DNA from: Montifringilla adamsi
Lineage: Eukaryota; Chordata; Aves; Passeriformes; Passeridae
Assembly: GCA_017590115.1 (NCBI GenBank)
Contig: JAGGNK010007448.1
Location: forward strand, 7,232,815 to 7,296,814
Length of the DNA: 64,000 bases
Direction of reading: 5' to 3'
The notes beneath the pieces were generated by a model, which did not search any database, was not told where the DNA came from, and saw only the letters and a program-made list of their open reading frames with translations. The position numbers and the translations under genes were made by a program. Shown in pieces: positions 42,901 to 53,717 of this stretch. The stretch's first letter is position 1. The number at the start of each line of letters is the position of its first letter.

Positions 42901-45900
42901 CCAGCCACGGATGCTGCTGTGGGATCTAACCCACACAAACACCACATTAACCTGCGAAAGGAGCCAGTCCACAACTCAACTCTTTCTCCCTAAGGCGAAA
43001 GGAATGTTTCAAACCCCAATCCTTCTCACCCACACCCCACCAAAGCAATGCACAAACCCTGAGTGGCCATGAGCTGCGCTGGAGCCCCCCGGGGCCCCCC
43101 GCCAGCAGCTCAGCCAGCTTTGTATCCAAATCCTGCTCCTTAGCAACCACATTTTTCCCCCCTCTTGCTGAGTCCGTGGGAGATGAAGAAATATTTGAGA
43201 ACTGAGACAGCCCTGCTGCAAGGATCTATTTAAATAAAAGGAGCATGGACGTTGGAAAGGCAGTCATTAGGCAGCTCTGGAGATAAGGGTGTTGGAGAAA
43301 GTGTGAGCAGGGCATACCCAGCCTTTAAATGTGGTCTGGGGTGACCTAAATAAGCTCTTTCCTCCTTTAATTGCACTCTCCTCGGGGGACACAGTGGCTG
43401 GTTAGAGAGCTGGGAAGGGAGATGGAGGAGCTGCTGGCCAGACCAGCTTAGGGGGCCCTAAAAACAGGCTGGACCTAAGAGTGGGGTGGCCACAGCCAGC
43501 CCCCCAAATCCCAAACAGTGGTGGGTGCTAAATGAGACCCATCCCTGCAGGCACAGCTGGCCTGATGCTCCTTTTGCTCATCACACCCCAAAACCAGGCA
43601 CAGGGAAGTGGGGAAATACCCACAGACTGCATTTATTGTGTTATTATTTGCCCCTGCCTGGTGATGCCACCCTGGGAGCCAGAAAAAACAGAGGCTGCAG
43701 TGGAGCAATAGTGTGGCCTGGGTCAGGGGGCTGAAGCTGGGTGATGCTGAAGCACAGGGGTGGCCTGGGGCATGGTTTGCCCATTCAGCCTGTGAACAAA
43801 CACAGATTTCAGTTGCCAGGGCTGCCAGTCTGGTACTAAATCCACTAAAACCTGAGTGAGACCCCAGTATGGGGATCCCCACCCTTATGGGAGCATGGCA
43901 CAGCAGCCTCTGAGTAAAACAATTATTACACAAACTCATTTGGAAGCTTCTCTCCAGCCATATCAAACAATAATAATAAAAAAATCCCTCCCACCTCTGT
44001 TATTCCCACCCTGCTTCAGCCACCAACAATCAGCATCCCAGGCTGCTCCAGGCCTCAGCACCAAACCTCTCTGGAAGGGAGCCAGAAGGTAGATCCCCAT
44101 CCAAGAAATACCAACAGATGATGTTCATCTGGCAAATTGCAAGGGACATATCAGGTTGTGCCTGGGGGAGGAGAACAGGCTGGGAGAAAAGGATCTTGTT
44201 CCAAAGGAACCATAGGAAGTGAAAAAATGGCTTTTATGAGATATCTTTGCCTCTCCCTCCCAGCTGTAAAGAACAAGCGCTGACCTATGAGACATCTGGG
44301 CTGAGCAATTCAAGTTTTCAAGGATTCATTTAGCAACTGAAAATCTCCTAATTGTTCAGAAAACAAACAGAGCCAGAATTACAAGGACTTTTTTTCTAAG
44401 GGCTTTTTTTATAAGAGTCAGCCCAGCCTCCTCAGAGGTTCAGCAACATCAGCTGCATGAAAGTTTCAGTCTGTGTCATCTGCAGTGGTGTTTTAGGCCA
44501 TTCCTGGCCAGCAGGACCAGGAGGGCCACCAAATTCACTCTGTGGCTTCTGTTGGACTGGAAGGATTGACACTCACTGCTGAATATGGAATGGATTGGAA
44601 CTGAAAAGGTCAAAACAAAAGGTCTGCAGAGCTGCTCTGTCAATCCCCCCATTTGAGACAGTCAGTTTAAATTTTCCATCCCCCGTGGTTAAACTCCTGG
44701 TGAGAACACTTGGCTGACAGGCCCATGAGGCCTCTGGTGATGCTCACAGTGATGCCTGCTGATCGATACCGTTGCTGTGGGATACAGGCAGAGTCTGCCC
44801 TGCTGCCATCCCCTGGGGCTCAGCCAGGACCTGAGAGAGCCACATTCCCTGCAGCCTGCCCAGCAGCTTTCCAGGGATCCTCCACTCCCTGTGGGACCTG
44901 ACTGTCCACCCACAAACTCTGCCAAAACCCAGCACAGCTCCCTCTGGCAGAGGTGACAAAGGTCCCACCGTGTCCTGGGGACTGTCACAGGGGGATCTTA
45001 TTCAAATAATCTGCCTTCTCCTCTCAGTGTGCATCTACAGCTCTGCCCGAGGACTGCAGCCCCACCAGGCCACCGCAGTTGTCACAATAGTGACACATTT
45101 TTTCCTTTCCCCGGTCACGCAGTGAACACCCTGTGCATCCCAACACTGCTCAGGAGGTCACAGTGCACCCCTCTGGGCTGCCCCTTTGCTCACCATCACT
45201 TGGAAATAGGAAAAAATAAAAAGAAGGAATGTCTCTGTCCAGGACTGTGAGGAAAGCTCGAGGGACAGGATGCTGGGGCTGTGCTCTGAGCACTCCCCAG
45301 CACAAACCCAGGGCAGAGATGTGGGCACAGGCAGCTCGGGAGCAGCTCTGGCTGGCAGCTGTGCCCGTGCCATGCTCAGGTGAGCAGGGCTTTGCTTAGG
45401 GCCATGCAAAGTCTCCCTCAGCCCCGTCCCTTTTCCCTCACAGCCCCATCGCCCAAGATGCTCCAAAGCTTCCCCTGAGCTCCAGAGCCTCCTCCAGCCG
45501 GGGCACATCGTGCCAGGCAGGCTGTCCCCTGGGATGAGAGGAGCAGCACGCTGCATCACCCTCTCTTTTCCCTCTTTTCCTCCCCCTGCTCCTGCTCTCC
45601 CTGCCAAAAGCGCGGCCCCTCAGCCTCCCGGAGCGCCGCGGCCGAGGCTGGACTTCCTGCCAGGCATAACACGAACCAGATGATGCACTCCAAAGCATGT
45701 CAGCACGCCCACCCCCAGGAGAGCCGGGCGGGGAGGGGAGAGCGGGGAAAACAAGCTGGATGGAGCTTTCATGAACTCTCGCAGAGCTGATGAGCTCTGC
45801 CACCAGGCCAGAGGTGAAGCGGAACAGCCGGAGCCTGAGCTCATCCCTTCCTGAGCAGGAATTTCCACCCCAGGTTTGTGGGGTTGATTGTTCGGGAGAA

Positions 45901-47263
45901 GGAGCCTCTGCCCTCCCCGAAGCACTGGCTGCCCTCAGCGGATATCTGCACGGCAACCAGAGAGGCTTTCGTGGTGATTCCCCCCCTGCACCGCCCCCAT
46001 TGCAGCGGGAAGCATCCAGAGCAGCACATCTGCAGCTGGCTCGAAACCCCAGCACAGCCAGACTTGCTGACCCTCGCTGGTATTAACCCCTGCACCGCCA
46101 GGGCTGCGACTTCTGAACAGCAAAACCTTCCTCCCGCTGAGCTGCTCCTGACACACCGTTTGCTCCCAATCAGCGACACTCCCACCACACGGATGACGAT
46201 CATCCATTACTAAGATAAAAGGCCCAGCCCTGACTCAGATTATTTCGGGTGCCTCCACATGCATCTGCCATCAACAAAGCACTCGGGCCTCGCTGGGACC
46301 AGCCTGACTTTGAACCACCCGAGGCTGAATCCAAACAAGCACAAATATTTTTGCATCCTCCAGGAAAGTCCTCCCAATGCCCATAACCTTCCCAGAGGAC
46401 GCTTTTGTGGTTTGGACAAGCCTGAAGCCTTCACAAACAGCTCAGAACTGAGCAGACTCCTGCCTCCCGCAGCCAAAGTCTCAAATGAAATATTAAAAAC
46501 CCCAAGTTTTAACAATCTGCCCCTTTCCCTGGGTGCCTGGAGGGAGAGCATCTGGTTTCTCCCTACAGAGCCTGACAGTCCCCAGGGGCACAGGGACTCA
46601 CAGCAAAAAAAAAGCCAAGCAGGGGCACCCATTTGTTCAACAAAATGAAACACCTAAAGCACCTAAAGAGGCCCACAAGAAGGCTGGTGGACTTTTTCAA
46701 AGGCATGGAGTGCTAGGATTTAAGCTGAAGGAGGGTAGATTTAGATATTAGGAAGAAATTATTCTCTGTGAGGGTAGTGAGGCACCGGCACGGAGTGCCC
46801 AGAGAAGCTGTGGCTATCCCTGGGAGCGCTCCAGGCCAGGTTGGATGGTGCTCGGAGCAACCTGGGCTAGTGGGAGGTGTCCCTGCCCACGGCAGGGGTG
46901 GGCAAAGATGATTTTTAAGATCATTTTTTACCGTCCTTTCCAACCCAAACCGCTCCGCGATTCTACGGAACAGAATTCTGCGAAACACAACTCTGCAGAC
47001 ACCCACAAACTCCGGGCCAGCCCTGCCCACGCTGCCAGCGAGGCGGAGCCCCCCAAACCTCAAACCCCGCACCCCGCACTCACCTCCAGCGGCGGCAGGT
47101 CGGGGTCGAGCTGCGTGAAGCTGTGCAGCACCACGGGGCTGCTCTCTCCGGCTACCTCCAGCCTGACACCGCCCCAGAGGCTCCTTGCCCGCCGGCAGCC
47201 CTCGAACATCCTCTCGGGGCCGGCGGGGACATGGTGCGGCGGGACCCGGCGGCGGCTCACCAT
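27990..47263 (-). CDS. RALGDS: RALGDS, Ral guanine nucleotide dissociation stimulator
   Basis: A cytoplasmic effector of Ras that catalyses GDP/GTP exchange on RalA and RalB. Exons in order of transcription: 47263-47084, 34264-34154, 33737-33544, 33190-33116, 32951-32758, 32389-32268, 32140-31925, 31806-31703, 31376-31292, 30644-30567, 30471-30385, 30053-30021, 29864-29743, 29586-29491, 29344-29143, 28822-28577, 28455-28341, 28165-27990. They sum to 2436 bases, 811 residues. N-terminal Ras exchanger motif at about 98-225 ([12 protein letters not shown]), CDC25 catalytic domain at about 280-545 ([50 protein letters not shown]), serine-rich linker, Ras-association domain at about 695-790 ([19 protein letters not shown]), end [13 protein letters not shown]. 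The start [12 protein letters not shown] and the [14 protein letters not shown] block match the long mammalian isoform. The linker between the exchanger motif and the CDC25 domain is far shorter than in human (914 residues). Confidence 0.96.
30207..30314. repeat. Short minisatellite in a RALGDS intron
   Basis: About five degenerate units of 19-22 bases built on GGGATACAGGATGT. It lies between the RALGDS exons at 30053 and 30385, about 70 bases from the donor of the latter. Confidence 0.8.
36770..36910 (-). promoter_or_regulatory. Possible minor-strand alternative promoter patch in RALGDS intron 1
   Basis: On the - strand a GC-rich block with several CG pairs (around 36840-36900) is followed by ATATAAATAG at about 36790. 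A 7-base inverted repeat, GTTGGTT and its complement around AAA, lies at 36859-36875. The arrangement could be a TATA promoter for a shorter RALGDS transcript. No first exon joining to exon 2 was found, so this is speculative. Confidence 0.2.
42538..42572 (+). repeat. Decamer tandem repeat
   Basis: Three to four units of GATTACTGGG with one variant base. Simple sequence in RALGDS intron 1. Confidence 0.8.
46725..46975 (+). mobile_element. CR1 LINE 3' fragment next to RALGDS exon 1
   Basis: The block contains the standard avian CR1 phrases GAGGGTAGTGAGGCACCGG, CCCAGAGAAGCTGTGGCT, GTGTCCCTGCCCACGGCAGG and CCTTTCCAACCCAAACCG. It lies antisense to RALGDS about 110 bases inside intron 1, at the edge of the CpG island, and is diverged. 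Confidence 0.88.
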
Positions 47264-47650
47264 CGGCGGGGCCGCCGCATCCCCGGCCCCGCAACCCGCC
47301 GCCGGCCCCGCCAGCCCCCCCGGCTGCCCGGGGAGCCGCAGCGGGGACGTGGGGGCGATGCTCGGTGTGGAGCGGGGCAGCCCGCAGCAGCGGGGCAGGC
47401 AGCGGGAGCCCGCGGCCGCACGGAAAGAGCGGCCCGGTGTGACGGGATGGAGCCGGCTCGGCGGAGAAGCAGGCGCTGGATTTCCTCCCGCAGCCTCCGC
47501 CCGCCCCCGGGGGCCGGCCCGGCTCGGCTCGGCCCCCTCGGGGAGGGGGGACGGGGACGCGGCAGGCGTGAAAAGCCCCGGGGCCGCGCAAAGGGGCGGC
47601 GGGCGGGAGGAAGATGGAGGATGAGGATGCTCGGGGGGCTGCGGGGTGGG
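46980..47650 (-). promoter_or_regulatory. RALGDS: RALGDS CpG island and promoter
   Basis: A dense CpG region with no TATA box surrounds the start codon at 47263. It extends about 370 bases upstream of it on the - strand, where the transcription start should lie. Long open frames on both strands here reflect base composition and are not genes. Confidence 0.75.
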
Positions 47651-48898
47651 GTGGCCGGAGCTCCAGCCTCAGCTGGGCGTGGGGAACAGCGGGGTGTTAC
47701 CGTTGGTGGGAGGGAGCAAAGTCACACAGGTGACAACGGCTCTGGGAGGGGATCTTTGTGTCACCAGGTGCCCGTGAAGCACCTGCGGTTCACGCAGCAC
47801 CAGCCAAGGGAAAAGTGTTAACTGCCAGCGAGTGAACATCATCAGCACGTGTTTTCATCCCAGCATTATCTCAGCCCCTCGCTGGCCGCAGCTGGGCTTC
47901 CTGACTCGGTCACAGCCCTGCGGGGGCAGCGGGCAGTGTCCCCTGCGGGATGGAGTGATGTGACCCACCGGCAGTCAGTGCCAGCCCCCCCTGCACAGCC
48001 AAAGGGGGGACTGGGGACCCGGGCACCTGCTCTCGGCCCAGCAGGGACTCCGGGAAAGCAAAACGAGCCTGGGGGACAGCAGGGCTGCAGATCCCACCTT
48101 AGAGAACCCCTGCAACAAAATTTTGTTTTCAGAGGCAGAGAGAAACGGGCAGAACTGTTTGTCATTCATCAGCCCCCTGTGCTGAGCACTGCGTGCTCCA
48201 GCCCTCCCCTGCTCTTCCCTCTTCACACACTGCTCAGAAACTGCATCCCAGGGTCCGGGCAGAGCTGCTGACACCACCAAAACCTGGACTTTCATGCCTC
48301 AGCTCCCTCTGCAGCTGAAATAACATCTGCCTCCCAGGGCCTTCCAGCCCTGCAGCTTTATTTCCAGTGAGGATGGAGCCAAGGCTCACATGTCCAGCTC
48401 TGCCCAGGGCACCAGCAGCTCCTGCCTGGGCAGGAAGGGATTAACAAAGCTGCCAGGCTGTGATAGCCTTCCAACTGGAAAGTTTACCAGGCAGAAGGAT
48501 GAGCCAGGACAACGTGGGCTATTGTCCTGCTTTATCTGGAGCCAAAGAGGTCAGAGGGGACTTCCTGAACATCCTGGGAAAGGGGACCCAGCCCAGCAGC
48601 AGGGCCTTGCACTGCCCGAGGCAGCCCCACGTCTCTGGGGGCAACACACAGAGATCCAGCCCTGATCCCTGGGGGCAATACACACTTTAAGCCTGCCCAG
48701 GCACTGAGATCCAGCCCTGATCCCTGCCCGGGTCACCCTGCAGCACCAGGTGGGTCAGGGCAGCTCTCTCCACCGCAGGAGGATGTGATGCTGCTCCCTG
48801 CAGAGGTGTCCCCAGCCCCAGTGACACATCATGCAGGAGCCACGTGGCACTGCAAGATGTGCTGTGAAACTCAGCGCTGTGCATCCCTTTGCTCAGGA

Positions 48899-49031
48899 CA
48901 TGCTGAAATCAGAAAAACATGCCAAAATCAGAGGCAGGGACCTGCTGAAATCAGAGAAACATGCTGATATCAGAGGCAGGGACCTGCTGAAATCAGAGAA
49001 ACATGCTGAAATCAGAGGCAGGGACCTGCTT
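48899..49031 (+). repeat. 42-bp tandem repeat, about three copies
   Basis: Each unit contains AAATCAGAGAAACATGCTG followed by ATCAGAGGCAGGGACCTG. Each unit itself holds two related halves beginning CTGAAATCAGA and CTGATATCAGA, so it arose in two steps. Confidence 0.85.
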
Positions 49032-50937
49032 TCCAGCAGAAATCAGCATTGCCTCTCTGGGCTGTGAAACATTTGGGAAGGAGACTCTGCTTTGCTTCAT
49101 GTTTGAGTCTTAGGGCAGAGAAATCACAGCCCACCCCTGGCACTGCTTGGCACAGCTCGAGTGCACACAACAAACAACAGCAGCACTCATTTCCAGCCCT
49201 CCCAGAGCCTCCAGCTCTGTCTGACCTCTGCAGAAAGATGCAGCTCTGTTTGATGGGCAATTTTCACCGTCCCTCGGCTGACCACTAAAGATGGTTTCAG
49301 GGGAAAAACACTTCTGATAATGGATAATAAATAATATAAGGCAGGAAGGCAACTGCAGGAGTTTAAAAATAGCCAGTCAGTTTCCTCTCTCCTCTCTTGG
49401 GAACCTTCTGGGTCTGAAAAGCAAAACACTCAGAGCAGGGTCAGGAGCCCAAGTTCAGGATGTTTGCTCTGCGTAGCTAACCCCAAACACTCAGCCGTCA
49501 GGGGCAAGGCTCTTGAAAATCATGAGATTCAAAACAAATAACTTTTCAGGGCTTATTTACCTCTAAGCACACAGGTGAAAGAGAACAGGAAGTATCACAC
49601 CCTCAGGTTTCCCTCCAGAATCCTTGAAGGTCGAGAAATTGTTACAAAATGTGATTAATTGACACGCACCTGACTTCAGGGATTTAAGAAAATTATCAAT
49701 GCTTGAGTGAGTCATTAAAAAAAATATACTGTCAATTTGCACTTGGCAAACTCAGCCAGAAACTTTTCACAACACACTGAGCTTTTCCATATCATCTGTA
49801 AATATCCCATTGACTCTGGCAAGCCCAGGAATTGGGTGCTGTGAGAAACCCACCAGTTTTTGTCTTTCCATCACTCTGAAATCAGCTCTTGGCTGGATGA
49901 ATACAAACCCACACACCCAACACCAGAGCAGCTCTGCTCCTCTGCTGCAGCCCCCAGCCTTTCCTGCAGGGTCAGTAACATGAAGAGGGTAACACAGAAA
50001 CTTTTGGAAACTTTAAGCCAGTTTTCTGGTTTGGGAATCGATTATAGTCAGGACCTGCAGATTCAGACCTCAGTTAATAACTGGGCTCAGCCTGGACCCC
50101 AAATTGTCTCTCCCCAGCACGAGATGTCTGAGCATTCCCCCAGCTACATCCTCCAGCCCTCCTTTGCTTTCATCTCCCTGCTCTGCTGCTGAGTGGGACT
50201 TTCCAGCACATTTCCTACAGGGCAAAACTCACAGTGACCCAACTCCTGTGCTCAGTGCTGCTGTGGGGGGGTTTGGTTTTGCCATCAAGTGAGGCTGCCC
50301 ACCCCAAAGCATGGCTCACAAACACTCCCACGAGAGCTGCTCCTGCCTGGCATCAGCTGCCTGCAAACACCCCAGTGCTCCTGCCAGCACCCCCAGGGCA
50401 CTGCCAGCACCCCCATGGCAGTGCCAGCACCCCAACAAACCCACATTCCCTTTGAGCCTCAGTGAAAGCACAGCAGGAGCGATGCCAAGAGCTGATCCCA
50501 GCCCCGAGCAGAGAAGGCAGGAATCACCCTCACCACCTCAAAATGAGCCCCTCTGGAGCATCACACACCTCCAGCTCTCACTGCTGGACCAGAAAAGGAC
50601 CCAGGACCCAAACCAGCAGCCTCTGAGGGGAACTGGGCTGCTTTATGTGGGAGTTGCAACATTATCCGGCCTCTGTCCCAGCTCTGGCACCAGCTCACAA
50701 GGCGAGTCTGTGTCAGGCTCTGACATGGAGCCCTTAGCACTTCCTTCTATTGTGCAGCTGGAGAAGCCCCTTTTCTTGCTGTTTTTAAGGCATTTTGGAG
50801 GATAAGTGCTACCTAATTACAAGAATTACTGACTGGAGGTTAGGCATTATGTGCTAGATCAAAACTTTTTGGGCATTCCAATTTTGATTGGAAAAGACTT
50901 TTCACTGCTCAGGCTCAGCAGGAAGGTTATTTTATAA

Positions 50938-50939
50938 GA

Positions 50940-50982
<43 letters not shown>

Positions 50983-50984
50983 GT
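50938..50984. repeat. (AAT)n microsatellite
   Basis: About 15 uninterrupted ATA triplets, with a single G near the end. Likely length-polymorphic. Confidence 0.95.
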
Positions 50985-51774
50985 AATACAGTAAACAACC
51001 AGTACTATCTCTTCCACTTCAGGATGAAGGGAAAAGCTTGAGCAAGAAGGGAAAACAATCACTGCTCTGTTCATACAGTCTGTACAGAGATGTGAGATTG
51101 GATCCCCCCAGATTTGGAGACCAACAGACCTCAGACCCTCACAGACCCAGTTCTCACTCCCAGCGTGACCAATGCCCTGATTTAACCAGATTTTAGATGA
51201 CATCCACCCACCACTTGCCACAGCTTACAGCAGGCATGGATTTTAGGAGGTTCTCTGCTGAGTATTTCAGATCCAGGGCAGCTGGATCACTCTGCCTCCA
51301 GGCTTTGGGCATTCTTTGGAGCTGTTTTTGACAGATCAGGCACTGTGAACTCTTTGTGCTGGCAGGGAGGAAGGCTGGCTCGGGCTCTCCTGCCCTTTGT
51401 GCCCCTTGTGCCCTTGCCCAGCTGCAGCACCCCCTGCCCCCCCTGCCCTTAATTCGGGAGCACAGCTCTCCTCCACACCAACCATTAACACAGCCAGGCA
51501 AGCCCCTCATTACTGTCAGCTCCTAGAAGAGGAAGCACAGCAAATCCCAGGGCAATCAGGATCTAAAAGTCTCCATCCAGCTATTCTGTGGTTCATTTCC
51601 TGCAGCCCCTGTGCACAGCTGGGCTACGGCAGCTCCTGCCGAGGCTGCCGCCTCCTGAAGCTCAGCAATTATTCCACAAGCCTTGGAGACTCCAGAGCTT
51701 GCAGGAATATTTCTTCTCCATCCTGCTCCTTGCACCACTCCCTTGGCTGCAGAAGAATCACAGATTTTTGGGGG

Positions 51775-52145
51775 GGTTGGGTTTTTTAGATTCCAACAGG
51801 TTTGGGTTGAAAGGGACCTTAAAGATTGACCTAAAGATTCAACCCCTGCCATGGGCAGGGACACCTTCCTCTAGCCCAGGTTGCTCCAAGCCTGGCCTGG
51901 AACACTTCCAGGGATCCAGGGGCAGCCACAGCTTCCCTGGAAAACCTGTGCCAGGGCCTCACCACCCTCACAGGGCGCATTTCTTCCTAATATCTAATCT
52001 AAATCCACTCTCCTTCATTTTAAGGCCATTGTCCCTCGACCTGTCACTCCAGACCTTTGTACAAAGTCCCTCTCCAGCTCTCTTGAAGACACTTCATGCT
52101 CTGGGATGCTAAGATTGCCCCAGAACCTTCTCTTCTCCAGGCAAT
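51775..52145 (-). mobile_element. CR1 LINE 3' fragment
   Basis: Longest CR1 copy in the window, on the - strand. Read on the + strand it begins with the reverse of the 3' tail (GTTTGGGTTGAAAGGGACC), then CCATGGGCAGGGACACC, then CACCCTCACAGGGCGCAT, then sequence from further upstream in the element including CATTGTCCCTCGACCTGTC. About 370 bases are preserved. Confidence 0.88.
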
Positions 52146-53317
52146 TTATCAAGTATTTGAGGAGCTTCCATTAGGGCAGCAAGCAACAACACAAACATCT
52201 GCTTCCCAAAGTTTCTGACCTCTAAAAGCTCATCAGAACAAGGCCAACATGCGAGGTGGGGGGAGATCAAGCCACTTTCTCAGAAAGAAGCGACCACAGC
52301 ACGTTTCAAGCAGGCACCGGGTGTCCTTCACAGCAAAGAAGAAAACACTCAGAAAAATAAGAGGCAAGATACAACTGTTAATATCAAAATGTGCCCAAAA
52401 AGCTGAAGACAGCAGGGTCCAAGGTGTGAAAAGCACCGAGAGACCTCAGAGTGTTTTGCAGGGCACTGCTGGCAGGGGGATGCAGGGACCAAAGCTCACA
52501 AGACACCCAGGGAGTTTTGTTAGGGACATCCCCACACCGGGAGGAAGCTGCAGCTCCTGGTGGCAGCGTTCTCCCTTTTTTTCCACGTGGCTCTCCCGGG
52601 AGTTCAGAGCTCAGAAGGCTTTAAACTGCTGCAGACACACCAGAGCCCCTCTGCTAAGCACCATTATTTCTTGAGCTGTTTGCCTTTAAAGGCAGCTTTT
52701 ATCACCCCATCACCTTTCTGCCAGAATGTTTCAGTCAGCTCTTTTAACAAATACCACCTAAGGTGCCTGCAACCAAAAGGAAAACAGGAAAAACATTTCT
52801 CCCTGTTGCTTAGCAATCAGTGTGTGGCGGGTTCAAGCCTCCCAGGTGCTCCGTTATTGTAATTTCCATCCTTGCTTGCTTGGCTTCTCTGCAGAGCAGC
52901 CGGGGAAAGGAAAACCACTGGTGGAAAAGAGGGGAAAGGTTATGGAGCCACAAAAAATTGCAGGGAAAGGTGGGAAGAGGTGTAGCCCCTCAGGATAAGG
53001 GAAACTCAGCTCTGAACTCAAGCTGTTCCTTCTAATCTGCCAGAAAAAATTAAATGAAATAGCGAGATTTCATTTTATATTGAAAACACACATGCACCAC
53101 CTGGGTGGACACAGAGCAGAGCAAAGCTCTGGCTCTGCTCACCTTTCAGAAGCACATCCAAGGGCAGGCAGTGCAATTTTCCACCCACAACAACCAGCCA
53201 GAATGACACGTTCAGCTGAGTTGTGTAAAAGGAGAATCCCAGAAACAAGAGGCTCTGGGAACTGATCCACGGAGAAATCCCAGTGGATAACAGGAAACTT
53301 TGCTAGGCAGAGCAGCT

Positions 53318-53414
53318 CTTCCTCCTCCTCCTCCTCCTCAGCTCCTACCCCAGCCCAAGCCCCAGCCCTGGTGGGCTGTGCTGCTGCAGGGACAGGGACA
53401 GGGACAGGGACACC
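53318..53414. repeat. Simple-sequence cluster: (CCT)n and (GGGACA)n
   Basis: A CCT tract of about six triplets near 53321-53339 and four GGGACA units near 53390-53413, just before the 15-bp minisatellite. Confidence 0.8.
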
Positions 53415-53483
53415 CACCCCACCTGTGCCTCACAGATGGGGAATGGCACTGGCCTGTGCATGCAGCCAGGAGAGCAGGAGGGC

Positions 53484-53717
53484 AGCTTTGTTCCAGCTGT
53501 ATCCCAGCTTTATTCCAGCTTTTATTCCAGTTTTATTCTGCCTTTATCCTGCCTTTATTCCAGCTGTATTCCAGCTTTATTCCAGTTTTTATTCCAGTGT
53601 TATTCCACTTTATTCCAGCTTTATTCCAGCTTTATTTCAGTTTTATTCCAGCTGTATTCCAGCTTTACTCCAGCTGTATTCTAGCTTTATTCCAGCTTTA
53701 TTCCACCTTTATTCCCA
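53484..53717 (+). repeat. 15-bp minisatellite, unit TTTATTCCAGCTGTA-like
   Basis: About 15 degenerate units of 14-17 bases. Most contain TTTATTCCAGCT, alternating with TGTATTCCAGC. Because the common unit is 15 bases, a repeated peptide (FQLYSSFIPA) is open on the + strand, but there is no start, splice or conservation evidence for a protein. Confidence 0.9.

Larger units (their letters stand above)
34265..47083 (-). other. RALGDS: RALGDS intron 1 (12.8 kb)
   Basis: No exon with a start in phase with exon 2 could be identified, although mammalian RALGDS has alternative first exons in this intron. Visible features are CpG-enriched patches near 36830-36900, 37850-38230, 39640-40080 and 45600-46200, a decamer repeat at 42538-42572 and a CR1 fragment at 46725-46975. 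Otherwise the sequence is unremarkable. Confidence 0.6.

Noticed and set aside
46713..47591. 292-codon open frame on the - strand through RALGDS exon 1
   Set aside because: It is in a different frame from the true exon over most of its length and is kept open by the GC-rich CpG island.
47123..47821. 232-codon and overlapping + strand open frames opposite RALGDS exon 1
   Set aside because: Composition-driven open frames with no conserved domain. An antisense transcript cannot be excluded but is not supported.
48899..49031. Regularly spaced repeats, considered as CRISPR-like
   Set aside because: The units are contiguous with no unique spacers, and the context is a vertebrate genome.
52800..52860. 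Sequence GGGTTCAAGCCTCC resembling a tRNA B box
   Set aside because: No matching A box at the right distance and no cloverleaf could be drawn.
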